64,000 bases of DNA from Arthrobacter methylotrophus (GTDB lineage Bacteria; Actinomycetota; Actinomycetes; Actinomycetales; Micrococcaceae), in NCBI RefSeq assembly GCF_039539965.1, contig NZ_BAABED010000001.1, positions 372,001 to 436,000 of the forward strand, given 5' to 3'. Positions 32,333-40,404 of the stretch are shown in pieces. The position numbers and the translations under genes are program-made. Position 1 is the first letter of the stretch. The number at the start of each line of letters is the position of its first letter. The notes beneath the pieces are model-generated. The model saw only the letters and a list, made by a program, of their open reading frames with translations, was not told the origin of the DNA and did not search any database.

Positions 32333-32953
32333 ATGGACAGCTCTCTTAGCTCTGGCACGGGTCCCCGCCTGGGGGCGAGGACCCGCCAACGTATCTCCGC
32401 ACGCCGGGTGCTCCGCATGATCGCGACGACGGCCGCGACGCTCGCGGCAATGGCCTTCCTTGCGGTCGGTGTCGTAGCCCCGCTGCTGCACATCGGATTC
32501 TCCCCGGTCCTGACTGGCAGCATGCGCCCGGCCTACGCTCCCGGGGACCTGCTCATTACGGCACCGGCCGACGTGAGCAGCCTCCGTCCGGGCCAGATCG
32601 CCGTCTTTACGCCTCCGGGTGAAAGCGTCCCGTTCGCCCACCGCATCACCGCTATTGCCGGCACCTCGTCTAAACCGATCCTCACCACCAAGGGCGATGC
32701 CAACCCGGCCCCTGACCACTGGCAGGCTGTCCTGGACCAGACTCAGGTGCCGGTGGTCGTCGCCGTCGTTCCCTCGGTAGGAAGCGCCCTGCTGTGGATC
32801 GAAAGTCCGCTCCAACGGGCCCTCCTAACGGCCTTGTTCGGCCTGACGGTCACCGGATCCGCTGTCTGGTGGATCCTCCGAAGCAGCCCTGCCTCATCGG
32901 AACGCCACACATCGGGCCACTCCGGCCGCCGTCGTGCCGTCCACGCTCTTTAA
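32333..32953 (+). CDS. sipW: SipW-like signal peptidase I (ER/archaeal type)
   Basis: A 206-aa membrane protease. Transmembrane helices are near residues 30-55 and 145-175. The catalytic Ser is in PVLTGSMRPAYAPGD. The general-base position carries His, not Lys, in PFAHRITAIAG, which marks the SipW/ER-type subgroup. It should process the specialised signal peptides of the two secreted proteins encoded directly downstream. The Arg-rich N-terminus (RTRQRISARRVLR) orients it with the active site outside. Confidence 0.87.
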   Translation: MDSSLSSGTGPRLGARTRQRISARRVLRMIATTAATLAAMAFLAVGVVAPLLHIGFSPVLTGSMRPAYAPGDLLITAPADVSSLRPGQIAVFTPPGESVPFAHRITAIAGTSSKPILTTKGDANPAPDHWQAVLDQTQVPVVVAVVPSVGSALLWIESPLQRALLTALFGLTVTGSAVWWILRSSPASSERHTSGHSGRRRAVHAL

Positions 32954-32990
32954 AAACCCATCCCGCACCACCTCTCATAAAGGATCTGCC

Positions 32991-33665
32991 ATGTCTGAAA
33001 TCAAAGCCCACCGCGCCGCCCGCTCCACCCGCCGCCCCACCCCGGCCGTGTTCGCCGCCTGCGCCGTGGCAGCTGCCGGCCTGGCAATCACCGGCGGCGG
33101 CGTGTTCGCAGCCCTGAACGCCACCGCCTCCAACACCACCGCCCAGAACGCTACTTCCGGCACCCTGAGCCTGACCATGGCAAACAACGGAGCCGGGTTC
33201 GGCCAGTCGGTCTCCAACCTGGCTCCCGGCGACATCGTGAACCGCTACGTCAACCTCACGCAGGGCGACACCATGGACGCCAAGGCCCTGACCCTGGCGG
33301 TCGCAGACGGCACCCCGAGCAAGCTCACCACCGACGCCACCAAGGGACTCCACGTCACCGTCACCCAGTGCTCCGGCACCTGGACCACCACCGGTGCCGG
33401 CGCCTGCACCGGAACCGGTGCCACCACCACCGTGCTGGCGACGGGCGTGCCCCTCAGCTCCCTCACAGCGACGCCCTCCACGCTGATCGCCGGCACGGTC
33501 GCAGCAAGTTCCACCCTGAACCTCCAGATCTCCCTGGCCCTGCCGGACCAGAACGAAACCACGGTCAACGGAGTCCTTCCCGCCAGCCCCATCCAGGGCC
33601 TGGCCTCGGCGCTGACCTGGACCTTCGGCGAAACCCAGCGCACCTCCACGGTCGTCGGAAGCTAA
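32991..33665 (+). CDS. TasA/camelysin-like secreted protein with SipW-dependent-type signal
   Basis: A 224-aa protein from ATG 32991 (AAAGGA upstream). The long Arg-rich N-terminus and hydrophobic stretch (VFAACAVAAAGLAITGGGVFAAL) followed by NATASNTTAQN is typical of SipW substrates. The mature part is Thr/Ala-rich, with SGTLSLTMANNGAGFGQSVSNLAPGDIVNRYVNL, the recurrent TasA/CalY beta-strand pattern. Relatives form biofilm fibres in Bacillus; whether this one polymerises is unknown. It lies between its predicted peptidase and another secreted protein. Confidence 0.8.
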   Translation: MSEIKAHRAARSTRRPTPAVFAACAVAAAGLAITGGGVFAALNATASNTTAQNATSGTLSLTMANNGAGFGQSVSNLAPGDIVNRYVNLTQGDTMDAKALTLAVADGTPSKLTTDATKGLHVTVTQCSGTWTTTGAGACTGTGATTTVLATGVPLSSLTATPSTLIAGTVAASSTLNLQISLALPDQNETTVNGVLPASPIQGLASALTWTFGETQRTSTVVGS

Positions 33666-33671
33666 GAACGA

Positions 33672-34280
33672 GTGAACGTGCACCACTACACCAGCAGGGC
33701 TGCTGCCGCCATCGCGGCCGCGGTCCTGCTGGCGTGCACGTCTACACCAGCCCAGGGCGCCACCATAGCCACCACCTCCACCGGGTCGCAGCAGGCCGTG
33801 GGCAGCGGTAAGTGGGGAGCCGTCGTAACGCCGGACTCTGCCGCTACCTACGCCCCCAGCCCCGTCCCACTGAAACTTACATTCCGGAACTACGGCCACC
33901 CCTCGAGCCCTTCGTTCACACCCCAGTTCTTCACGGTCGGGAACACGGGAAACCTGCCCATCACGGCGGCAAGCTACGTCACCAGTACGGTGGCCCAGGC
34001 CAGCGTGAGATTCATTGTTGAATCCTGCAGCATCGGATGGGACGAACCCAGCGGAACGTGCCCGGGAGGAACAGTGGAGCAGGTCCTGGCAACAAAATTC
34101 GGCCCCGACTCCGAAACCACCCCCGGCCCCGCCCCGGCAACCCCCGGAACAGGCCTCAGACTTCGAGCCAGGGTCGAAACCAACGGAAATGTGACCCCCA
34201 ACAACTACGATCCGGCCCTCACCATCAGCACCAACGTCGACCGCACCCAGGTCCGGACCGCGACAAACAACGGGAGCTGA
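33672..34280 (+). CDS. Secreted protein of the SipW locus, function unknown
   Basis: A 202-aa product from GTG 33672, 6 bp after the TasA-like stop. A signal sequence (SRAAAAIAAAVLLACTSTPAQGA) is followed by a Thr/Ser/Pro-rich mature chain with LKLTFRNYGHPSSPSFTPQFFTVGNTGN, a beta-sandwich-like pattern. Two Cys (VESCSIGWDEPSGTC) may form a disulfide. No family recognised with certainty. By position it is a partner or minor component of the TasA-like structure. Confidence 0.72.
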   Translation: MNVHHYTSRAAAAIAAAVLLACTSTPAQGATIATTSTGSQQAVGSGKWGAVVTPDSAATYAPSPVPLKLTFRNYGHPSSPSFTPQFFTVGNTGNLPITAASYVTSTVAQASVRFIVESCSIGWDEPSGTCPGGTVEQVLATKFGPDSETTPGPAPATPGTGLRLRARVETNGNVTPNNYDPALTISTNVDRTQVRTATNNGS

Positions 34281-34338
34281 CGCTTACAAGCACCCACCAC
34301 CACGTCAACTGGACACGAACTTCGAACTGGAACAGACC

Positions 34339-34743
34339 ATGGCAGCCACACCACGGCGGGAAGACTTCCAGCCCGACGCCCTGCTCGACCTCGCAGACCA
34401 GCTGCAATGCACCACCATTCCCAGGCGATACGCACTGACCTTCCTGGACATGCTCCAGATGCGGGTAGAACGCATCCTCTCCGCCACCGTCAGCAATGAC
34501 ACCGAGGACGCCATGGACGCCGTCCTCAGCCTCAAAGTCAACGCCCACATGGTCGGTGCACGCTCGATAGCGGAAACCTGCAACGGCCTTGAACAAAACA
34601 TCCTTGACGGCGACATGCCAGTGGCAGCACGTAATGCGCGGACCCTTCGCGGCAACATCGGCACCCTCAAAACCGCCATGCACGATTTTCTCTCGTATGC
34701 GCTGAAGGAATCCGCGAGCAAGGTTAGTGCACCAGGCTGCTGA
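34339..34743 (+). CDS. Hpt-like four-helix protein lacking the phosphotransfer His
   Basis: 134 aa, helical, cytoplasmic. The pattern FLDMLQMRVERILSAT ... AMDAVLSLKVNAHMVGARSIAETCNGLEQNI matches the Hpt domain, but where Hpt proteins have His three residues before the conserved Lys (AHxLKG), this one has Leu (VLSLK). It therefore should not carry phosphate. A similar protein with the same change is at 45862. It follows the SipW locus by 58 bp and may be its last gene. A role as an adaptor or decoy for a response regulator is inference. Confidence 0.72.
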   Translation: MAATPRREDFQPDALLDLADQLQCTTIPRRYALTFLDMLQMRVERILSATVSNDTEDAMDAVLSLKVNAHMVGARSIAETCNGLEQNILDGDMPVAARNARTLRGNIGTLKTAMHDFLSYALKESASKVSAPGC

Positions 34744-34947
34744 GGAGTCCGAATTCTTTACGTGTGCGCTGCGCCGGGAAACCGATGGACGAGTTCATCC
34801 GCATCCTCCAAGCCTGCGAACAGGCCGCCGTCGAACGCACGCTGGATGCGAAGTAGGCAGCCATCGCCTCCCGAGGAGAGGCGTGACAGTATGTTGTGAA
34901 ACGGCCTCGATGAAGGCACCGCATCTCCACAGCGAGGAGCGTCGGTC

Positions 34948-37659
34948 ATGAGCTACGTCTACAACTTCGGCGACGTGCAACCGGGCGACATCGCCGTAGC
35001 CGGCGGCAAAGGCGCTGGACTGGGCAACCTTGTCCGGGCCGGGCTGCCTGTGCCACCGGGATTTGTACTGACCACTGCCGCCTATGGGGCTTTCGTGGAT
35101 GCCAACGGGATCCAGCCGCGGATCCAGGAGCTGGCGACCCTCTCGCCGCAGGCGGCACCGCAGGACTACGAGGACGCCTCGAACGCAATCCGGGCACTGT
35201 TCACCGCCGGCACCATGCCGCCAGACGTCGCGGCCGAGCTCGGCGCCGCCTACGGTCGCCTAGGCGACACCGCCGTCGCGGTCCGTTCCTCCGCGACGGC
35301 CGAGGACCTCGCCTCGGCCAGCTTCGCCGGGCAACAGGAGAGCTACCTTAATGTCCGCGGGGCGGAAGCGCTGGCTGCGGCCGTCATCGATTGCTGGTCT
35401 TCCTTGTGGACGGGGCGCGCCTTGGCCTACCGGGCGCGTGAAGGCATCGCGCCGGATTCGGTGCGTCTCGCCGTCGTGATCCAACAGATGGTCGAGGCCG
35501 AAGCCGCCGGGGTCATGTTCACCGCCAATCCGGCCAACGGGCGCCGCGACCAGACGGTGATCAGTGCGGCATGGGGCCTCGGGGAGTCGGTGGTCAGCGG
35601 AACCGTCACCACGGATGATCTGGTTGTCGAAGCAGGAACCGGCCGTGTGCTCTCGCGTCGCACCGCGGACAAGGCGGTCATGACCGTCTACGCGAGCCAG
35701 GGGACTGCGAGCCAAAGGACCGCGATCGAGGGTACCGCGCTCGGGGGAACCGTGGAGCAGCCGGTGCCCGCGGCCCTTCGTCACCAGCCGGTGCTGGACG
35801 ATGCTGCTGCCGCCGAACTTGCCAGTTACGGAACACGTATTTCGCAGTACTTCAAGGCGCCGCAGGACATCGAGTGGGCGCGGTCCGGCCGCGAATTTTT
35901 CATGCTCCAATCCCGGCCCATCACCGCACTGCCCGAACCCTCGGCTGACCCACCGGAGACGTGGCCGGTGCCTTACCCGAAGGGAATGTACTTCCGCGCG
36001 AGCATCGTGGAACAGTTGCCGGACCCGCTCTCCCCGCTGTTCGCCGATCTCATTGACGGCTCGGTGACGAGGTCGCTGAAGGCCCTGATGGCAGAAGCCG
36101 TCGGCAGCAAAGTCATCCGGGAGAGCGACGTCGGACTTCCCACCATCAACGGCTATGCCTACTACTATTACCGAACCTCGGGAATGTGGCGGGTGATGGG
36201 CAAATTGCCAACTGCCCTTAACGCGCTGGCCCGAGGCAAGGCGCACATGGGCCTGAGTGGTTGGCGGGAATTCTCCCACCCCCGCTATGCGCGGATTGTC
36301 CAGGGCTGGTCGGCGAGGTCCGTTTCGCGGCTCTCCGGCCAGGAATTGTTGGAGGGCGTCCGGACGTTGTTGGACGCCGGCACCGTGTACTACACGGCGG
36401 TGCAGTCGGTCATTCCGATCGCGGCCACCAGCGAAATCTCTTTCCGTGCCTATTACGACAAACTCATCCGACGCGCGGGCGATCCTCCGGCCGAAACGTT
36501 CCTCCTCGGCTTCGACAGCGAACCCATCCGGGCGGAAAAGTCCTTGTACGACCTCGCAGCCTGGGTCCGCGCATTACCGGAGTTAGCTGCTGCGATCCTC
36601 AATGAGCCGACGCCGGCGCTCGCCGAGTCCCAGCGCAACGGGTCCACGCCTGGCTTCGTGGACCCGGCGCTTTGGCAGCAATGGCATTCCCGGTTCCAGG
36701 ACCACCTCGACCGTTTCGGCCACGCGGTCTATAACCTGGATTTCGTCTGCCCTGTGCCGGCCGACGATCCATCGGCGCAGCTGGAACAGGTGAAGTTCTA
36801 CCTGCGAGGACAGGGCAATGATCCGTACGAGCGACAGCGGCTCGCGGCCGCTCGGCGGAAGGAGCAAACAGATCGAGTGGCCACCCGTCTCGGGCGGAGG
36901 CGCAAGGCGGTGTTCCTCCGGCTGCTCCGGTGGGCGCAGAACGCGGCGCCTGTTCGCGAAGACGCCCTGTCCGACGTCGGACTGGCCTGGCCGCTGATAC
37001 GGCGGATGCTGCTGGAACTCGGGCAGCGGCTGGTGCACTCGGGGGTGATCGCCGCGCCCGCCGACGTATTCTGGTTGCGCCATCAGGAGCTGCAGAGCGC
37101 CGTCGAGTTCGGTCTCGCCGAGCCAGACGCTCCCGAAGCGCCGGGCGCCCCTGCGCCGGTGGCAATCACCGGGACCGAGCGTCCTGTCCGCGCCGACGTC
37201 GTCAACGAGCGCAAGATGCTGTGGCGAGGCCAGGCCAAAGCCGCGGCTCCTCAAATGTTGCCCGAAAGCCGGTGGATGAAGCGAACCTTCGAATCGATGA
37301 TGCCAGCGGGTTCCCCGGACCAGCAGGGCGACGTCATCAAGGGAGTCGGCGCCAGCGCGGGCCGCGCCAGCGCTCCTGCCCGTGTCCTGAGCGGGCCGCA
37401 GGACTTCGCGCAGATGGCGCCCGGAGAGGTGCTGGTGGCCCGGATCACCACTCCGGCGTGGACTTCGCTGTTCGCGATGGCGTCCGCCGTGGTCACCGAC
37501 GTCGGCGGTCCGTTGAGCCACAGCTCCATCGTGGCCCGCGAATACGGAATTCCCGCCGTGCTCGGCACCGGGGTTGCCACCCAGCGGCTCAAGAGCGGCC
37601 AACTGATCACGGTCGACGGCGACGCCGGCACGGTGACCCCCGACCACTCGGCCGGCTAA
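34948..37659 (+). CDS. Rifampicin-phosphotransferase-like PEP-synthase-family enzyme
   Basis: 903 aa. The N-terminal ATP-grasp domain (residues ~1-330) has GGKGAGLGNLVRAGLPVPPGF, AVRSSATAEDLASASFAGQQE and AGVMFTANPANG. A ~430-residue middle domain follows. The C-terminal swivelling phospho-His domain has VTDVGGPLSHSSIVAREYGIP, with His at residue 858. There is no PEP-binding TIM barrel, so the layout is ATP-domain, substrate-domain, His-domain, as in rifampicin phosphotransferases, not PEP synthase. Substrate not proven; many environmental relatives are uncharacterised. GAGGAGCG lies just before the ATG. Confidence 0.78.
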   Translation: MSYVYNFGDVQPGDIAVAGGKGAGLGNLVRAGLPVPPGFVLTTAAYGAFVDANGIQPRIQELATLSPQAAPQDYEDASNAIRALFTAGTMPPDVAAELGAAYGRLGDTAVAVRSSATAEDLASASFAGQQESYLNVRGAEALAAAVIDCWSSLWTGRALAYRAREGIAPDSVRLAVVIQQMVEAEAAGVMFTANPANGRRDQTVISAAWGLGESVVSGTVTTDDLVVEAGTGRVLSRRTADKAVMTVYASQGTASQRTAIEGTALGGTVEQPVPAALRHQPVLDDAAAAELASYGTRISQYFKAPQDIEWARSGREFFMLQSRPITALPEPSADPPETWPVPYPKGMYFRASIVEQLPDPLSPLFADLIDGSVTRSLKALMAEAVGSKVIRESDVGLPTINGYAYYYYRTSGMWRVMGKLPTALNALARGKAHMGLSGWREFSHPRYARIVQGWSARSVSRLSGQELLEGVRTLLDAGTVYYTAVQSVIPIAATSEISFRAYYDKLIRRAGDPPAETFLLGFDSEPIRAEKSLYDLAAWVRALPELAAAILNEPTPALAESQRNGSTPGFVDPALWQQWHSRFQDHLDRFGHAVYNLDFVCPVPADDPSAQLEQVKFYLRGQGNDPYERQRLAAARRKEQTDRVATRLGRRRKAVFLRLLRWAQNAAPVREDALSDVGLAWPLIRRMLLELGQRLVHSGVIAAPADVFWLRHQELQSAVEFGLAEPDAPEAPGAPAPVAITGTERPVRADVVNERKMLWRGQAKAAAPQMLPESRWMKRTFESMMPAGSPDQQGDVIKGVGASAGRASAPARVLSGPQDFAQMAPGEVLVARITTPAWTSLFAMASAVVTDVGGPLSHSSIVAREYGIPAVLGTGVATQRLKSGQLITVDGDAGTVTPDHSAG

Positions 37660-37671
37660 CCTCCCGCCCCC

Positions 37672-37731
37672 GACGCTCGCTCACCTTTGGGGCGTTTCCC
37701 GAGGACGCTCGATCACTTGAGGTGAGCGAGG
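37672..37731. repeat. Family-B palindromic repeat, copy 3
   Basis: GACGCTCGCTCACCTTTGGGG, then GGACGCTCGATCACTTGAGGTGAGCGAG. It lies where the phosphotransferase-like gene and the small membrane gene converge, again at a possible shared terminator. Confidence 0.85.
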
Positions 37732-37811
37732 GGTGAAATGTCAATCTCATTTGAGCCCGCCTTCAAGCGAGTCGACGGATGGATCGCGGCTTGATTTGAG
37801 TCGTCTGTCCT

Positions 37812-38027
37812 CTAGTTCTTATGCCGATTTCTCCGGCCGGGGAACCAGGGTTTCGGTGGCAGGAAGAACCAGAACACTGAAATCACCGCGAGCATCACTA
37901 GCCCGAAGAGTGAAGGCTTTGGCGTTGCATCGTTAGTGGCCCAGAACAGGAGCCATTGAGCGGACCACAAGCCACCCGTGAACGCGAGGTAAAGGTAGGC
38001 CCTGCCTGCAGATGTGCTTGGTGTCAT
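37812..38027 (-). CDS. Small membrane protein, function unknown
   Basis: 71 aa with two hydrophobic segments: AYLYLAFTGGLWSAQWLLFWA and FGLVMLAVISVFWFFL, ending in a basic tail (PGRRNRHKN). An AGGAGGAAAC-like site lies about 30 bp upstream of the chosen ATG, so the start is uncertain. No family recognised. Confidence 0.5.
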   Translation of the reverse strand: MTPSTSAGRAYLYLAFTGGLWSAQWLLFWATNDATPKPSLFGLVMLAVISVFWFFLPPKPWFPGRRNRHKN

Positions 38028-38201
38028 GAGACGTGATTTCTGTGGCGTTAGTTTCCTCCTTGTGCTGGTAGGTTACCGGCAAGCGTTTTCAGAGCGACGG
38101 ACGGGGGAAATCGGGGCTGGCCCCCAGAAGTGAGGTCTCGACTCTTTGGGCCTGCGAAAACGCCAGGATGTCACCTTTGAATCGCGTTCGGCGTGGCCCC
38201 C

Positions 38202-38267
38202 AGACGCTCGCTCACTAGAGGTGAGCGAGCGTTCCGTGTGTAGCCGCGAAAGCTGAGGGAGCGTCGC
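38202..38267. repeat. Family-B palindromic repeat, copy 4
   Basis: GACGCTCGCTCACTAGAGGTGAGCGAGCGTTCC forms a near-perfect hairpin with a 4-base loop, followed by a related half-copy ending GAGGGAGCGTCG. The flanking 38028-38201 and 38268-38363 stretches hold no recognised gene. Confidence 0.83.
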
Positions 38268-38363
38268 GTTCCGTTTGGAGCAGGGGTGGGGGGTTAGTTA
38301 GTGCCCGACGGCGGGAGGCTCGTTGCGCTGGAGTGTCCCCTCTGAATGAAGCTCGCCGCCGCC

Positions 38364-38459
38364 GACGCTCGCTCACCTTTGGGGCGTTTCCCGCGGACGC
38401 TCGATCACTTGAGGTGAGTGAACGTTCCGTGTTTTGCCGTCATAGGTGAGCGAGCGTCG
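38364..38459. repeat. Family-B palindromic repeat, copy 5
   Basis: A full-length unit: GACGCTCGCTCACCTTTGGGG, GGACGCTCGATCACTTGAGGTGAGTGAACG, and a final GTGAGCGAGCGTCG. It is nearly the same as copy 3 over its first half. Confidence 0.85.
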
Positions 38460-38490
38460 TTTTCGGTCGGGGGCAGGCGGGCTGGAACCG

Positions 38491-38557
38491 CAGGATTTCC
38501 CAAGCTTTGGCCTAAGAAATGCGCAGGATCGCGAGTCTTCCCACAGGATGTCCCAAG
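38491..38557 (+). promoter_or_regulatory. Repeated CAGGATnTCCCAAG motif upstream of flp
   Basis: CAGGATTTCCCAAG (38491-38504) and CAGGATGTCCCAAG (38544-38557) differ at one base and are 53 bp apart, about five helical turns. They lie 90-156 bp before the pilin ATG. They could be a regulator's paired sites controlling the Tad locus. Confidence 0.4.
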
Positions 38558-38646
38558 GATTGCGCCGTGGGGAGTTGGGCGTTGCTAGCTTGCTTGTGAG
38601 CTGGTGCTGGACCAGCCCACATCCTCAACTCGCTCAGGAGTTTCAC

Positions 38647-38874
38647 ATGTTTGCTTTCTTCTCCAACGCCGCATCGCGAATCCGTCGTGACGAAAAGGGC
38701 GCCACCGCCGTCGAATACGGCATCATGGTTGCCCTCATCGCCGTCGTCATCATCGTCGCCGTCACTGCCCTCGGTGGGACCGTCAAGGACACGTTCACCC
38801 AGGTCCAGTGTTCGGTGTCCGGCAAAACCACCTACGCCGCAGGAGCGACTGCCGGCACTGGCGCCTGCCCCTAG
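38647..38874 (+). CDS. flp: Flp-family type IVb pilin
   Basis: A 75-aa pilin from ATG 38647, with CAGGAG upstream. The short leader ends at the class-IVb processing region KGATAVEYGIMVALIAVVIIVAVTAL, with the conserved Glu-Tyr pair (GxxxxEYG) at the start of the mature hydrophobic helix. The C-terminal part has two Cys (QCSVSGK ... GACP) that may pair. It is the major subunit of the Flp pilus built by the Tad genes downstream. A hairpin follows before tadE. Confidence 0.9.
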   Translation: MFAFFSNAASRIRRDEKGATAVEYGIMVALIAVVIIVAVTALGGTVKDTFTQVQCSVSGKTTYAAGATAGTGACP

Positions 38875-38921
38875 CAGTCGCGCCCCACGGTGCCCCCAGG
38901 AAGGGGCACATCAAGCAAATT

Positions 38922-38957
38922 CGGAGTGGCGGCGGCAATTAGGCGGCCGCCACTCCG
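38922..38957 (+). terminator. Hairpin between flp and tadE (partial terminator/attenuator)
   Basis: CGGAGTGGCGGC and GCCGCCACTCCG form a 12-bp stem around a 12-base loop, followed by CTTGTTTC. Lying between the pilin and machinery genes, it could stop most transcripts so that pilin is made in excess. Confidence 0.7.
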
Positions 38958-38995
38958 CTTGTTTCGGACTATCCGTTCCTTGGAAAGGCAACTGT

Positions 38996-39370
38996 ATGCC
39001 GAGGGTATCTGAACGGGGCGCCGTGGCGGTCGAGTTCGCCATCCTGGCGCCGCTCCTGGTGATGCTGCTCCTGGGCATCATGGAGTTCGGCAGGGCTTAC
39101 AACGTTCAGGTGTCGCTCTCGAACGCAGCACGCGAAGGGGTCCGGGTGATGGCAATTTCGAATAACCAAACGGCGGCCAAAACAGCGGCAAAGAATGCCG
39201 CGGTTTCACTGAACCCAGGACTGGCCGACTCGAACTTCACTTTCAGCCCCGCCACATGTACCTCGGGGGCACAGATGACCGTCACTATCAAGTACACCCT
39301 CAGCACCCTCACGGGAATGGCCGGTCCATTCCCCATGCAAGGAGTCGGGGTGATGGTATGCAGCGGATGA
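38996..39370 (+). CDS. TadE-like minor pseudopilin
   Basis: 124 aa. ERGAVAVEFAILAPLLVMLLLGIMEFGRAY is the TadE-like motif with the processing site and single hydrophobic helix; the rest is exported. TadE-type proteins are minor pilins needed for Flp pilus assembly. ATG 38996 has GGAAAGG upstream and gives the normal length. It overlaps the next gene's start. Confidence 0.87.
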   Translation: MPRVSERGAVAVEFAILAPLLVMLLLGIMEFGRAYNVQVSLSNAAREGVRVMAISNNQTAAKTAAKNAAVSLNPGLADSNFTFSPATCTSGAQMTVTIKYTLSTLTGMAGPFPMQGVGVMVCSG

Positions 39371-40386
39371 TGGCCCGGGAGGACGGCGAACGCGGGGCCA
39401 TCGCTGTCCTGGTTGCGCTCTCGCTGGTCCTGTTGCTCGGCTTCGCCGCGCTCGCCGTGGACGTCGGAATGCTGTACTCGGAAAAAGCTCAAGTGCAGAA
39501 CGGGTCCGACGCCGCGGCCCTCGCTGTGGCGCAGAAGTGTGCCGCGAACACGAGTGACCCGAATTGCTCCACCACGTCCCAGATCGCCACCGACCTGGCC
39601 AACAAAAACTCGAACGACGGCGTGGGCAACATCAAGTCGATCAGCCTGGACCTTTCCAACCGGAAAGTGACCGTCACTGCCGGATCCCGGCAGGCGGGTG
39701 GCGCCCCCAACGCAGTTTCGCTCTTCTTCGCTCGCGTGCTGGGTGTTAGTACGGGAAACGCTGTGACCACATCGAGTGTCCAGTGGGGGAGCCCAACAGC
39801 CGGTACCGCTCCTTTCCCCCTGGCGTTCTCCATCTGCCAGGTGCGGGGGTACATTGGCGGCGCCGCGCAGCTCCTTCAGAATCACGGCTCCGGCGCCAAC
39901 CCCAGCTGCAATTACGGCCCCTCAGGTGCGGCCGTAGACGGAGGATTCGGCTGGATCACACAGGATGCCGGCGCCTGCGGTGGCACGATCAATCTCGCCG
40001 TCAGCGAAGGGGGGAGCACCCCAGGCAACAGCTCGCCGGGTAACTGCGCAACCACCCTTCAGAAGTGGGCCGACACCATAACCGCTGGGCGCGACGTCGT
40101 CGTCCTGCTTCCGGTCTTCGACGCCGTCACCGGCACGGGAAGCGGCGCTATTTACCACCTGGTGTCCTTCGCTGCATTCAAAGTGACGGGGTGGAAGTTC
40201 AGCGGCAACAACAGTCTTCCGGATAGCTTCCATAACACCAATTCCGATGTCTCCAAGGCTCTTGTCTGTACGGGAAACTGCCGCGGAATCATCGGGAGTT
40301 TCATCAAATACGTCTCGCTGGCGTCCGGCTACTCGCTGGGGCCGGTAGACGCCAATGGGACCACCATTGTTCGCTTCACCAACTAG
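39358..40386 (+). CDS. TadG-like pilus assembly protein
   Basis: 342 aa from ATG 39358; ATG 39367 or 39370 in the same frame are alternatives. The N-terminal segment ERGAIAVLVALSLVLLLGFAALAVDVGMLYSEKAQVQNGSDAAALA is the standard TadG/TadE-N motif (Pfam Tad) with one helix. The remaining ~290 residues are extracytoplasmic and Gly/Ser/Asn-rich, with several Cys. It lacks a clear von Willebrand domain seen in longer TadG proteins. It overlaps the TadE gene by 13 bp. Confidence 0.82.
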   Translation: MQRMMAREDGERGAIAVLVALSLVLLLGFAALAVDVGMLYSEKAQVQNGSDAAALAVAQKCAANTSDPNCSTTSQIATDLANKNSNDGVGNIKSISLDLSNRKVTVTAGSRQAGGAPNAVSLFFARVLGVSTGNAVTTSSVQWGSPTAGTAPFPLAFSICQVRGYIGGAAQLLQNHGSGANPSCNYGPSGAAVDGGFGWITQDAGACGGTINLAVSEGGSTPGNSSPGNCATTLQKWADTITAGRDVVVLLPVFDAVTGTGSGAIYHLVSFAAFKVTGWKFSGNNSLPDSFHNTNSDVSKALVCTGNCRGIIGSFIKYVSLASGYSLGPVDANGTTIVRFTN

Positions 40387-40404
40387 ATTCATCGGGAGCA
40401 CTAA

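Noticed and set aside
34784..34855. 23-codon frame MDEFIRILQACEQAAVERTL... before the phosphotransferase-like gene
   Set aside because: Looks like a plausible peptide but has no ribosome site; too short to support without translation evidence.
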